Positions 47,780 through 61,099 of a stretch of DNA of 64,000 nt are shown piece by piece. Each line of letters starts with the position of its first letter. Positions within the stretch are counted from its first letter, which is position 1. Source of the stretch: Hyaloperonospora brassicae (Eukaryota > Oomycota > Peronosporomycetes > Peronosporales > Peronosporaceae); contig CANTFL010000568.1 of the NCBI GenBank assembly GCA_947650285.1, forward strand, positions 1 to 64,000, given 5' to 3'. The position numbers and the translations under genes were made by a program. A model generated the notes under the pieces. It saw only the letters and a program-made list of their open reading frames with translations, did not search any database and had not been told where the DNA came from.

Positions 47780-50080
47780 GGTAATGTCGATGCTTACCGT
47801 TCCGCCAGCATATGTCAGCTAACTATGCACCATTGACCTATTAATTAACGAATGTTAATCTCTCATTCGTCCCTTGGCGCTTCAGATGATCACATCCCAC
47901 CTCGTTAACGGTATCCGCCTGACCGGAAAAACATACTTTATGTGAGATAAAATGTAGATATTCCGAAATGCCTTTGCCGCTGAGTTTCGATGGGATCGTT
48001 GGAAATAGTGCCTGAATGCATGCATCAATTAGGCATTTAGTCAAACACTTTGAAAGATGTGGATACTGTTCCGATGGAGTCAGCAATCGAGGAAAGAAGA
48101 ATGTGAGAGAAAAAGAAAGCATTTCTTATAATGCTTCATGGTCTGCAGAATACATTCGAGAAAACGGTCATTCACACATGTTGATTTTCATTCAACTTCT
48201 TAGACATACGTCCGGGTGTATTGTAGATATCGAACAGTCTAATGTCGAGTCGTAAGCTTGGCGTGGGTTCGATACAGACATAGCTATTTGTTATGTTGTC
48301 CCCTTAGTTGAACAACATGAGTATTAACTGATGCTTAACGAGAAGTGGGTGATGAGCGGGTAGCTACATTCAACGTCCGTATTTATTTCGTTTAGGATAG
48401 TAAAAAAAAGCTTATATCGTAATCCCATAATTATGCTAAACACATTTAAGCACTTATACTTTCTCCTTCTCATAAACGTGCCCATTTAAAATTAATTGTC
48501 TTCTTGTGAACGTTAATTGAACGATCGATTCCAAGACTTTTGCTTACTCTGTGTCTGTGTAGGTAGTTTACCGACCTCAATGACCGAGTGGAAAGTACTG
48601 GCGTCGGGACAGGGATGTAGGAGGTGTTAGAAGATATCGTTTCTGACAAGTCGCGAGGGTCAAGGGCAATACCCCGTGACACGGTAAGTTACAATCGTAC
48701 CTGATTGGCTAACAAGTTTGACATCTTGACAGATGGGACGAGGCGACGATGTCGCCACGTCGGACCACCAGGATGTTGCGACATATGAGACGAGGCGACG
48801 AGATTACCATGTCGTCTTGTCGATGTCGTAACAGGTGGGACGGAGCGGGATAGACGTGCACTATAGACGGTATAGTTGCAGTCCGTTTCGCATGCATGTG
48901 TAGGTATTAACAAACGAGGGAGGTTAATGCTTAAATATATTCACTTTTACTTCTACATCTTCTGGAACAAGTTCATCAACGAACACTCATCATTTTACAG
49001 GAGGATCGAATCGCGCAGCGGGCAGAAAAGATTACACATCGCCGTAGAGTGGCTATCAAAGCCGGCTATTATGGATCGTTCGCGTGACCGAATATACCTC
49101 AAACCTTCTCTCTCTCATTTAGTGGAGGTATCTACTACTGTGTCAAAGATTTTTTAGTTTACCTGGTTTTATTTTGTGCTTCGTTTATCCACGACAGACG
49201 TATCAGATAATATAAACATGATATACGAAACGAACCATCGATTTTTGTGATTTGCGTAAAGAATAAGCCTAAATGAGTGACCTCGGCTGGGCTATGGTCT
49301 AATAATGAGTTTTGCTGTCGGTGGACTAGCTGTCAGCGTCATGCTGTTTATTCTAACATAAGATGAGAATTAGACAGCGGTTTTTAAGTTTTTACATTAC
49401 CTATCTATTAGAGCTCATGCTATCGTAACCTTGTTTCACCAGCAGCATAATGGTCAGACTGAGGCGTACGAGAAGAAAATGCTTAACATATAACACATGT
49501 AAGGCAGCTGTAGGATCATGCTGCTGAATCCAGGTCGACGCACTCAGGTCAACCCAAAATCAATGAGATTGATATTTCCGTGTTTAAATTAAATCAGTGA
49601 AGGCTTTCTACTACGAATATACATCGAATTAGACTAGGCCAGAAGGATTCATCACACGATCGGTGAAGAAATGAAGGTTACTTTTGCCCAACAAATAAGG
49701 TTAACGCACCAACAGTAGGGCCTGAGTGCGTAAGATGTATCACAAGTGTGAAATGAATCATCAGACATCTTCAAGAACTAGCTCAAACCAATTTTTGATT
49801 CCACAGCAGAATTTCGAATCGTAATTTGTGCTCCTCAAAAGTTGATGGGTAAGCATAAAGCTCGAGCATATGATTAGCACGTTTGACGTCTGCCGGTTGC
49901 ATTCAATCATACCAAGTCCATTTACGAACGCTGGTTACGGTTTTCATACGTGGTATCACGAGAAATACCATCATCACGCTTCTGTTTCATATGGAAGTGA
50001 GTAATTTTAAAACGGCGGTATGTTTCGCAACTCTCAACTTAGGCCTAAGCCTGATTCAAATTTAAACCGGACCCCATCGT
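47780..50080. other. no gene recognised
   Basis: Short open frames only. Near 48725-48845 the motif GACGAGGCGACGA is repeated imperfectly three times. Around 49440 a short stretch reads HQQHNGQTEAYE, reminiscent of an integrase core but too short to call. Confidence 0.4.
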
Positions 50081-50146
50081 CTCATGGTAGGACACAAATC
50101 TGGGATTCAAAGCCCACGGATCTCTCTACGTATATATATAAATATA

Positions 50147-50182
50147 CCGGGTACTTATATATATACATATACAAGTACCCGG
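50147..50182. repeat. perfect 10-bp inverted repeat with AT loop
   Basis: CCGGGTACTT (50147-50156) and AAGTACCCGG (50173-50182) are perfect complements around a 16-base AT-rich loop. It stands just outside the solo LTR and might be the remnant of a small transposon. Confidence 0.8.
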
Positions 50183-50338
50183 TCTTAAGTCCACACGAAA
50201 TGGAAAAATGCGTTGGTGTTATAGAACCGCTCACCACGCTACTCGATATCGTTTAACAAAGTTGGTGTTACGTTCACCAGTACGTAACGATCGTCAATCG
50301 GTCGAGGCAATTCCTAGACGTGTAGCTGACGTCGTTTC

Positions 50339-50779
50339 TGTAACGGGGCACCGACGACTACGTACTGGTCAACCAGTACGGAGTTTACTATATCTGACTT
50401 TAGTGATATTAAGTGCCCAGTTAGGTGTAGAACTACACAGAGGAAGGTAGAACGACTAAGGTGAAATACTCTAGTCATCGAAAAAGTAAAACTGTTATTA
50501 ATATAATTAAGTCCTATAACTCTTGTATCTCTGTTTCTCCTGACATAATTATTCTAATGTAATTAAATGTATGGTGACGTCTACTCATCACCCATTGAGC
50601 GCGACTAGCAGCTATTGGTGAATTGATGACAGCACGATATCAACCAATGAGTAGACCCTTCGGTCATCTCAACAATGTCATCATGCTCTGTAAAGTTTTT
50701 GAAAGAATATTCAACGTAATATTCTTTATTGTCATTTTATCCTTAGAGACAATATTATGTAACGGGCTACTCCGTTACA
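50339..50779. repeat. solo LTR with perfect 5-bp target duplication
   Basis: It begins TGTAACGGGG and ends CTCCGTTACA, and is flanked on both sides by GTTTC (50334-50338 and 50780-50784). No internal sequence is present, so it is what recombination between two LTRs leaves. The ends resemble those of element C (TGTAACGG...CCGTTACA) but the rest of the sequence differs. It contains several perfect hairpins. Confidence 0.85.
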
Positions 50780-51924
50780 GTTTCACCTAATTACAACAGC
50801 TTAGCTTCAACAAAGGGCGGTTAAGTCGAAATTAAGCGGCTTGATAATCCGACTGCGTAAATTAGTGTTTAGGCGCCTTATGACGTAGGACCTCCCAGCA
50901 CAAATTGGTTGTGTTCTATTGCCATTATTCATGAGGTATCCGTCATCACCTTCAAATTCCAGGTAAGTAAGACATGTCACTTCGCGCATAATTAAATGAG
51001 TGGCGTCAATGATCCATTAATGATAGTCATTAGATAAAGCTTGGTTAATCAAATTGGGCGCGAGAGACGTTGTCGGAATATTAGAGAAATGTGTGTTGCC
51101 GTCTTGTTACTTAATCGCAAGATGTATCGTGGTAGTAGCACAAAATTTTCGAGAACGATGACGGAAACGTAAGGATGATACAGTTAGAAGTGCATGGTAT
51201 ACATTTTCATGTGCGTTTAAATCGGCATTAATTTGCGAAGCGGTGTTTACTGACGCGCGACCAGGCTATTTGAATTGCGCGTTTCTACGATTAATTTATA
51301 CGTAATATAGCAAACTACTGATGTGTAATTTTGAATTTGATGGATGGATTGAAATCGTATCTTGTATGCCATGGTTAAAATGTATATATAAAATCTTTTT
51401 GCTGACTACATTGATCCGTTACGATGTCACTTTGCATGTTCATTGACAAATTATCTTATTTACTTCTGGAGAGCTCACGATAGGAGAAGTATTATACTGG
51501 TAAGTCCGAAGGGCGATCTTGTTATCCGGTCGTCAACACATCATAATTAGACCTCACTGTATTTGACCATTACACTTGAAAATATATGACGGCTGCACTG
51601 GACACGGGCGGCGCGAAAGTTCCAACAACAAAAACTCTAGTGAGCGAGAATATGAATGACTTGCGGGCAGACATTCAATGACAAGAAAGACCGTATTGCT
51701 CAAAGCGGCGAATAAAATATACTTAGTGAAATGTGGCGGTGACCGTAAATGTATAAACCGCGGTAGCGTCCGCACAACTAGTTGACACTGAGGATAGAGG
51801 CCTACAGCAACTTGTTTTATATAATTATGTGGACAAATTTGATGTTTTAATAAATATATATTGTTAAATAAATATATATATACATAACGCTTTAGAATCT
51901 AACTTTGTAGATACCTCGATTGCT

Positions 51925-52640
51925 GACGGTCCAGCCGATACCAATTTTGCGTGATCTGCGTCGGAAAAGTGGCACAGTCAACCGTACCCGTCGCATATAA
52001 CGATAACATGGCCGATATTCAGTCCGAAGATGTTGTGCCTCGCATTGGACGGTTTGCAGCAGCTGATTGATGTACATAGGCGTCCTCGATGAGAAGACTG
52101 GTATCATGTTAGACACATTCAATTTTTGTGAGGCATGAATTGGACATACTATCTGCAAGAATTAGATCGAATCCAAGTATATATGCACTCGAATAGTATC
52201 GTGCAAGATGCCTAAGTATAACGAAATTTTGAAGAAGCTGAACAGTCATTCGGTAGAACGTAATGATTTATATAGAAGTGGTTACTGCCTGCCAAAAAAC
52301 AGTTTAGTTGACAAGTCATTTGCCGGTTGCTCAACAGGGGACAATGTAGGAGAGGCAACCCTTTAATATTGGATCGTCCGTTAATGTGTGCAAAAAGTCA
52401 CAAGGATAAAAAATGCTAAACGCATTCATGGCAGACTTGGATCAAAAATTGTGCACGCATACGAATATCAAATCGATGCTACGATTACAATTATGAAGCC
52501 GTTGATCTGGCGGAAAAAACGCTCTTAAGAGACGGTATACTAACTTTTTACCATTGCGTTAATGTTTTAGATACTAGGAATCTATCGAATCCTCGTTATT
52601 GATCGTGACACTCCGTACATAGCAGTAAGTGACTTCAGTG
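51925..52640 (+). pseudogene. decayed pol fragment related to element C
   Basis: From about 51925, blocks such as TTTTGCGTGATCTGCGT, GGCCGATATTC and GTCCTCGATGAGAAGACT repeat, in order, sequence found at 34885-35055 in element C. Weaker matches to the start of the RT continue to about 52460. There are no open frames of note. It is an older member of the same family. Confidence 0.65.
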
Positions 52641-52649
52641 ATATATTTG

Positions 52650-54160
52650 CTGAGTGTATTGTTCTTACTAAAGCGCTTAGTAGAGTCCTTTCTATATTCT
52701 TATAATTCAAAATTCTTTTGCACTACTTCGACACGTATCATTCAACAGAACCATGGGATTACAAACGCCCACATACTTTGGACTCCTATGATGACTTTAT
52801 TCAAGTGTCACATCATCAAATCACGTGTTTCACTAAGTTCTCGTCAATCCATTTAAATAAGATATTGGCTCGTCAAAGGCATGTAATTTGTAATCTAATA
52901 AACATGTAAATCGCCAAGTAACCGGTACAAATTGTCTCGTATTATTTTGCTTTGTAATAACAAACGACTGTTTACTCCGATTTTCATTTTTTAGATGTAT
53001 AATATTGGTCATAGGGAGGTTGGAGGACTCCATGATACTGTTCTTTGGAGTAAATGACTGTGAACAATAGAAACTGAAAGATGCATTCGTATTTGCAAAA
53101 ACGTCATTCCAATTTTCGCACCCGTCTTATAATCATGTATAAAGTAATTGATACAAAAGAATTCACGTGTGGTGCTTGACTTAAACTAAATGATTCAGAT
53201 GCATCAGTCCGTGGCAATGTCCGAACTAGTAATACAATCAATAAAATTGTCGGGCTATCATAGGGCTTCCGTCCTTTAAGCTTTACACTATGATTGAATA
53301 ACATCCAGTTGTCGCTCTTGTTCACTCGTGGAAGTCCTATTTGATATCGTTAGAGCTAAGAAAGATGTAAACAAGATAACGGTAAGAATATTGGAGATGA
53401 GAAACAACGAAGAGTAAATAAGCTGTGACATATTCTAGATTTGCATGCATTCTACTATATAAACAGTCACGTTTCCGAGCCAATTTCGTCGCTTAGTAAT
53501 TGTACGTTGAATAGTTTCTTCAACATTTAGGATCGTCAAGAATTACTGTAGGAAAAGTAGACATTTTTACTAAGTATATGGTAGCAGATATTGCCAATTC
53601 TTGCCTACTGGTATCGCTTGTCAACTTTTTATGGAAATGAAGAGGGCGTCATACATCGTATCCATATACATGTATTATTTTTAGTTAATTGCAGTGAAAG
53701 TTGTCATTCGACAAAAAATATGTTTAAATGTGTTTAAAAAGAAACGAACTAAGCTTAACGTGCGATTCGAGATTCGTTTATTATATTCAACGTCATGGCA
53801 GTATAAATATTATTAAAAAGAATGGCCTTTAGTTTGCCAAAAAGTGGTGGCCACTCACACATAAGTTTGCTAGGCGTAAAATTGTCGTGGAAAAGCGGGC
53901 GCTTTATCATGGTCTAAAGGGATGTACTCATATTTCAATGAGACATATGTCACATTCGATGCATATTTGTCATGTATTCGGTAGAATGATCATTACCTTT
54001 AAAATTAAAAGCTACCGATCAAGTCAACAGAGAAAAGACAAAATTGCTCGTCCCTAGTTAGTTCGCCTCGAACATTTTTCACCCCACCCACCCCGTATCT
54101 TGATGATGCATATCCTTAACTCTATTCAAACAGTCCGCTACCATGACAGCTAAACACCTA
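52650..54160. other. no gene recognised
   Basis: AT-rich sequence with short open frames and no motif that I can identify. Confidence 0.5.
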
Positions 54161-54161
54161 C

Positions 54162-55080
54162 TTATTTATTTCGTACGCTTGATTCTTCTGAGTGGATCAA
54201 GCTTGTGATTAGTATTGTATATAATGGATCGTCTAGTCTGGCGTAATAACCTTCAATGCACGATTTGGCACCGAAAGGTGTAAGTTGTAATACATAGCTG
54301 AACGCTAGCCGAACGACTCGTTTGTTTGAACGTATTACATACTGTAATTGGGTAAACCACTGAAAGACAGGATGTACCTTTACTAGGTATGGGTATTCAG
54401 GCCCCTTTCGCATAGTGATTACATGGGTATCCTCCGCATACGAGCTATCTTTTTCGCCTTCCTTGATACTTCTTTCAGGTTTTAGTCTTCTATTGCACAC
54501 ATCCCGAATTCGGTTGATTCCGCTATATAATAGTGACACATACTCCGTTAAAATGTTATCGCCTTTCCCAGTATTAATTGTAATTGCGTCCGTGATAACG
54601 AAATATAAAATGGTTAAGAGCTCGGACGTTGTTGTATAGATTGACTGCACGAAGAATCACACCATGTAATGCTTGAGTATGGCAATATTTGCTTAAATCC
54701 TGATAGACAGATCACGTAAAAAAAGGATCGTCTTCAGTTAAATAGTTCCCTGAATCCAAAGAATACGATCGCTTTACCCCTTTCTCTCTTGCCACGTCAT
54801 TTACATATAGGTAACAGCGATATAGACATGAATATTTGAGAAGCGAAATCATATTTGAAAAGACATTATCGGGAAAACGTATTAATGACACTTCTTCATT
54901 AATCATCACAATCTACCGTCATCCGGATTCGTTTCTGCCCATCTTTGACGCTCCGGTGAATATTTCGGTCGTAAGTCTTCCAAAAAGGTAACGCTATTAT
55001 ACCAACACGTAAAAATATCTTTGTTCGCCTCTTAATTTAAACCATTGAGTGTTGTCACAATGTCTGATTCCTGGTACCTT
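54162..55080 (-). pseudogene. unrecognised minus-strand remnant
   Basis: A 162-codon frame (54162-54650) is long for DNA this AT-rich. Upstream on the same strand two more segments look coding but are out of frame: 54712-54909 (SLIRFPDNVFSNM) and about 54910-55010, with CWYNSVTFLEDLRPKYSP. They may be one broken gene. I do not recognise it. Confidence 0.35.
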
Positions 55081-55934
55081 GAAGGATCCTCAAACCAACA
55101 ATTATGTGCATTAGACCAAGAATAAATAGAAGGCATCATATCAGACATTCAAACGATGTTTATATGTATCTGTTTTTCTACTCCACAATGATATGTATAT
55201 GTGCAATATGATTGGGACCGCATTGACCCTTCGCCAATTACAGCACACAAAGTCACGATTGACCATAACACATTTTGCCTACTCGGACTACATTTTTCCT
55301 ATTTATAATTTTCAAGGCTTTTTAACTCGCGGCGTTTGGTAAGACACCAGACCCTTGTTTTTTTGCAAGATTCTAAACCCGGAAGACTTGTTCATCGACC
55401 AATATTTTCTTAGTTGTTTATGGTGCATAATATAAATAGATAAAATGCCTTCTTTCGATGGTGGCGTACGTATCTCAGCAAATTTGGCATGTTTATAGCG
55501 AAATTACGAGTATCTATTGTCACATCTATCTATTCGATATGAACGCCATATTGGGGCTCTAAGTTGCACCAGTTTGGATAGGCAGATTTTTTACAGGGGA
55601 AATAAAAAATGACCATTTATATAACAAAAATAAAAATGCCCCATATAATTGAGAATTGAAAAGACACTTCCAAGTTTACTCAAATTAATCAGTACAAAAA
55701 TGATCTCATCGCGTTTTCTTAATTAACTATCAGAATGATTCGAATTATATGCGTAAGGTATCATCGCACGTTTCCTTTCTAAAATATGGATGCAGAAGAT
55801 GATGTCTGCAGGCAATGCATTCATAAGTAAGGTCTCAACTGAAAAAATAGATTCATTAGGGTCTATTAATTTAAATAAGCGGTCTAACGCATTCAATTTT
55901 ATAAGCCGAAAGGAATAAGCGATCCAATAAGTGC

Positions 55935-56060
55935 AACAATATAAATAGCAAACGCAGCGGCAACAACAGTAGCATCATCAACAGAACATCAGCAGCAATA
56001 GCAACCGCATCACCTACTACACAACGACAGCAGCAACAACAACAACGCCAGCGGCATTAT
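55935..56060. repeat. CAG/CAA/ATC-rich simple repeat region
   Basis: Trinucleotide-like sequence made mostly of CAA, CAG, GCA and ATC steps, imperfect throughout. An isolated GC-rich patch follows at 56215-56310. Confidence 0.7.
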
Positions 56061-56867
56061 CAGAAGTAGCATCATCGACAATAGATACTGAAACGATAAT
56101 ATGAAAAGAGTTACCATGAATACAAACACCATAAGCACCCACTGACTATGTTTACGGTCGCAAACGATTATACGAAGACGCGTTAACTTACTCGTATTTC
56201 GCGTCTGTTTCTGCAACTGGTTGCTGCGAGTGCACCACGCCCGCGGCAGAACCTTCTTCGCGGCTCACCGAACAGGGCGAAGGTTGGCCACGGCCGTAAA
56301 TGGGCCGAAAATTATTAAAAAGTATAATTCTGTGCGTGCCGCATTAATTTAGGCATACGTGGACGTGAGGCATTTATATTATTTATCAATTATCTGTGGC
56401 ATTTTTATTTTCGAAATTATTGAGGTATATTTTATCCCCTTTATTATTATCTTTTGTTTAATGACTGATATAATGTATCCGAGGCGCTATGAGTCACGGC
56501 CATATTGAATTTCAAGCAATTGTTTATACCGATATAAAAATTTTAATTAGCAAGTGACAGTATTTGACAATGTAAGGCTACACCTTTTTTATAGCGTCGT
56601 CTGAAGTGCATTTGGATATGATTTTCTTTAAATTATAGGTTTTGTATAAATAATGGTGATGATTTAGGGTCTACATTCCAATATTTGTTTTGTATTTTAA
56701 AATTTGATTGTAGGTCCTTGGCTCCATTTTAATTAGGGGGGGGGGTGTTTGCCACAATTGCCATCTAATTTCTTTGAATTTTTACTTGCGCTAGTCTACA
56801 ATCATTCGAATAGTCAAGCTTCACAACAAATATTTATTTCTCTGTAAGCTTGCCAAACATTCGTGTT

Positions 56868-57272
56868 TCATGATTTTATGACATTATTTGTGTTTGCACG
56901 GTCCTTAGCTAAAAATAGAGTTCCTCCGTCAAATGAATGTCTTTCGTCAGGCGACAGGCATGCGGCTGAAATTTGATTAAGTTTAGCTGCTGCTAATTCG
57001 GCCCTGGTATGAGACGTTTTAGCCTCTTCTTTTGGTAATCCAACAATTGAAATTGAATTTGTGGAGAAACTGAGTGAACCAAGATACATGGATATTGTTA
57101 TGGCCATCAGCTTAGCAATGAAGATCATTTCAATAGCTTCTTGATGATGTTTAGTCCAAGGTTCACGTTGATCAAACAAAGACAACACTTTCGCGGTCAG
57201 TTGGTGACCCTTCAGCATATTATGCTTCCAATATGTATTGGTTGTCCATCTTCGGCCAATTTTGACAGCCAA
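56868..57272 (-). CDS. open frame of 134 codons, unknown
   Basis: The frame has a hydrophobic middle (FIAKLMAITISMYLGSL) and a charged C-terminal part. It is longer than most chance frames in this AT-rich stretch, but no family motif is seen and there is no clear promoter. It could equally be part of an old repeat. Confidence 0.2.
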   Translation of the reverse strand: MAVKIGRRWTTNTYWKHNMLKGHQLTAKVLSLFDQREPWTKHHQEAIEMIFIAKLMAITISMYLGSLSFSTNSISIVGLPKEEAKTSHTRAELAAAKLNQISAACLSPDERHSFDGGTLFLAKDRANTNNVIKS

Positions 57273-57409
57273 ATTTCCAAGCTAAAATCCCCCGTATCAG
57301 ATCTTGGTCAGTTACCGTTCCAAGAACAAGACTGCATTGTCGGAAGACCGTAATTTCATCAACCCTAGAAATGGGGATAGGTCTTATTTGAGTCCGCGAC
57401 ATCATACAA

Positions 57410-60240
57410 ACCTATATGTGTTACATAATTTACTCGATAATTATGGTAGCTAATTCTAAAATTACAATGAATCTTCAACGTCATATAAATGTGGTATTTG
57501 CCAGTCTGATCAGGCCATGTCTCCTTGAAAGATAAGTTTCTATATCTGAAATGCGTATTTTTTCGACCAGCTCAAATTTGTTCTACGCGTCAAACCTCGC
57601 AGATGATAAGCAATCGGCTCCGTCTAGCATTTGGGGTATTCGCTTGTATACTTGTTTGCGTTTGAGGGTTGTTTGCCAATTTTGTAAGATTACGCAACTC
57701 ACGGCACCAATACTAATGATATATCATCCCTATCGGCGCAATTGGGTGATCTTAAACTTATTTGTACCGGGAACACGCACTGCCATCACTATCGTCCGAC
57801 CGAGTATTTTTACCTATTCATTTGGATGGGCGTGTACGACGTAATTAGATGTGGAAACGCTTCCGATATTCTTCGTTTTAAAGCCAGGGCCGCATCTCAA
57901 ATATCAAATATGCTGTATTATGTCGAAAAAGTCAATAATCTATAGACCCTTTCTAAATTTGCCTTATGCATCCGGGATCGACGACTTCATATATATATAT
58001 ATATGCGCCATTCATTGGCGAGATTCGATGTCTACATTTTTTTGGAGCTGAGTGTAGTTAATGTTAAAATATATTGCTAAGAATGCGCGTCATTGTTGCC
58101 GCCAACTAAACTGATCCTGCTATCGGGTCTACCTTAAGACCTGCCTTTTTATTAAAAAGGTTTTTCATGTTCATGTCGAATTGATCTCTTACATGCATCA
58201 CAAGCCACTTAGAGGAAGTGTATATCCTCATTTTTTGTCCGACGCCGGCACTCAATGCCTCCGTGGCTGTATTATATTGGAGAATACACGCCATCGATAT
58301 GTGTAAGATGCCCTTAATAACTAAGTATGGGTTCTCTAACTAGTCTGTATCACACCGCTGATTTTATATGATCGCCTCGTATAATGCACCGGTCATGATA
58401 GCCAACGTTGGTCGCAAAAGTGTCTTATGCCTTCATCCAGTTGACCATGTTGTGCCATATTTTATATGTCACATTTCAAATGCATTATAAACAATTCTAA
58501 ATTTGGTAGTCCTGCAGTAAACGTATATGTTGTTAATTTTTTTGGATCTCGTTGTTGCCATTTTGTATGATACGAAAGCGAATCAATACTTGGCCATACG
58601 CAGCTTTATCACTCTCATTTTATGCTGTGGAAACAACACAATAGATTGTCGTATCTGCACCTACGGCAATTTTGTCAATCTTTGGAAATAGTTTATGTCC
58701 TTTGTCGTTGGTTCTCTAAACCGCAATTTTGTGGAGCTTTTTCAAGCCGTTTAAAAAGATTGGCATTTTGCTATTTATTTGATATTCCGTGGTGGCGCTC
58801 GTAAAAATTGTGATATATTTTACCCGTCTACAATAAACGACAGAAATGCTTAGAGTTTTAATATGACGTTTGCGTGCTTTCAGATTTTCAACATATTCCA
58901 CCCTTTTCCTTCAAACTTCCACCTTTTTACTTTTAACCGTAGTTTCGAGCTATTTGTTTCGTACATTTACGCCTCACCCGAACAAAAAAGCAGTGCTATT
59001 CTCCCGTATTTTGGTCACCGCTTTAGTCGATTGCAATAAATTGAGTAAAATGATCGTAGCGATCCAAATTCTAGTGATTTGCAATACTGTATAAAAAATG
59101 GTGCCTGCTTCAACCGGACAGCATTAATTATGGACATTTTCGGGAAGGGTGTAGTACAAGTCACAAAATTACTTTGGCGACCTAGGAAACCTTTTCGAAG
59201 CATGGTCAAGCTAATATTACCACACTATATCAACCAATATAAATGGCCGAAAGCAATTTAAATATGTTTTATTATTTGCAGCGTTGAATATTGAATCTGG
59301 CCAAAGATACTAACTCGTGACGTATACATACTAATTTGAAAGACATGACAGGTTTAGACGCCTACTTCACATAGAATAGCTTACTTGCTAGGTCATTTGT
59401 ATTATCATTCTTCGATCTACCTCTAGCCGGATTTTAATAGTCGCGTATAAGAATTTAAACGCGCGTTTCATTAACACATAAATTAATATGCTTCACCCCT
59501 TTCCTTAATCGTGCTCATGTTTACCGACTTTTGTTTTGTTGTAAATAATGCTGTAGTAGGAAAATATCAAAGTGATGCAATAATAGACTTAGTTCGTATG
59601 TCCTACATGGTAATCTAAGTTTTATCTCAGACGTATTTATCATACATTAATACATAACGGACCCGATTCATAGTGGAATTCCTGTGGTCATCATATTATA
59701 CCAAACTAAAATCAACACGTGTAGGAGCGATGCACATTATCATCAAATTTTTATCTTTGGGGTTACCGGTTCAGTTACCATTGTATATTAATTTATTTGT
59801 TATTGTCGATTGACCGTTCGGTTGGTATGCCTATTGTTAAATAAAGTGAAACGAAACATATTACCCCAATGGGCGTTTTTTGAGGATGAGAACAAGTAAC
59901 TACACGCTCATTCCCAAGAATTTATGCCACAGTACCCTCGCATGCGTTTACATCGTTAATTTGTACTGATGCATCAAAGGTAATATCTAGCTGGACCATT
60001 TTAATAAGTACAAGCAGTCAAAATGTACTTGCGATACTAGACCCAGATACCCGATTGGTTGTATCTACACACTAAGCAAGGATGGCTGATATCGTGTGGT
60101 GGAAACATTTACTTTGCATAGACAGCCAACCAATACTTATATCACGATATAGAAACTTAGAAAAATGTCTAAACAGCAACATCCGTATTTGGTCCCCCTC
60201 TAAGTCCGTATACATGAACCGGTGGTGTCATATTTAGCGG
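57410..60240. other. AT-rich stretch without a recognisable gene
   Basis: Only short open frames. A TA run of about eight dinucleotides is at 57990-58006. Confidence 0.55.
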
Positions 60241-60274
60241 TCAATTCAAGTAATAAATAGCGCATAGAATGGAG

Positions 60275-61060
60275 CACCGTTCACTTCCTACTGTACTACA
60301 TTCGGCGAACACCGGCTGGGGCAAGCAAAGCGATAGACTCAGCGACCCGGTCGTGTGGCGATGCACGTCCAACTGACAACGAGAGATAGCGCTCAGACTT
60401 GCAAGAGAATACCAAGTGAGTGCACAAGCTCAAAGAGCAAAAGAACACAATGAGGAATAAAGCCCGGTGGAACGACGAACCCTCCTACGAGCAAGACAAT
60501 CAGGTCATTCTCAAGAAGCAGTTCATAAAGGTGAATAAAGAGATGCGCCCCACGAGACCAAATTCGACGAAGTGGATCAAGTATGGCTGTTCATTGAGAA
60601 AGTGAAGACTGGATTAAAAAAGGCTGGCTTACCGATGGCATGGGCCGTTTTGCATCAAGCGACGAGTGAATGATTTCAATTTCAAATTAGAGTTACCAGA
60701 CCGGTGCGGGTATATATTCTGTCCTGTCGTAAATGTGTAGCGATTGAAGAAAGTCAGAGATCTTGGTGAACGACCGACAACGCGGTTGGTAACAGAAATC
60801 GACGAGACCGACCGTTTCGATTCTGACGAAGAACTCCTATTAGAAGATAGTTGGGAGCCAGGTGAAGAGAGAGGCAGATAAGAGGTAGGATACATCGTAA
60901 ATGATGCATGCCGCTCTCGACGAGCATCGGCAGGAACCAGAGATAGTACCTGGTGAAGTGGAAAGGCTATGACACACATACATCGGAGCCGTTATCTAAT
61001 CTGTCGTGCGAAGGTTTGTTGTACGATTTACTACGGCAGAAGAAGTAAGAAAATTGGTTA
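60275..61060 (+). pseudogene. integrase C-terminus and chromodomain of another Ty3/gypsy element
   Basis: Frames change, but the order is that of a chromovirus tail: KFDEVDQVWLFIEKVKTGLK near 60568-60627; RRVNDFNFKLELPDRCGYIF near 60662-60722; a FDSDEELLLEDSWEPGEE stretch near 60818-60872; then the chromodomain part YLVKWKGYDTH, with LLYDLLRQKK, near 60950-61050. Upstream pol, including the integrase core, is missing. The sequence is not close to the tail of element C, so this is a different family. Confidence 0.75.
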
Positions 61061-61099
61061 AACATGGTGCGGGTGGAGATGAGTGCTAGACAACGCATT

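Noticed and set aside
49430..49500. Integrase core fragment (HNGQTEAYE)
   Set aside because: The match is under ten residues and the flanks do not extend it.
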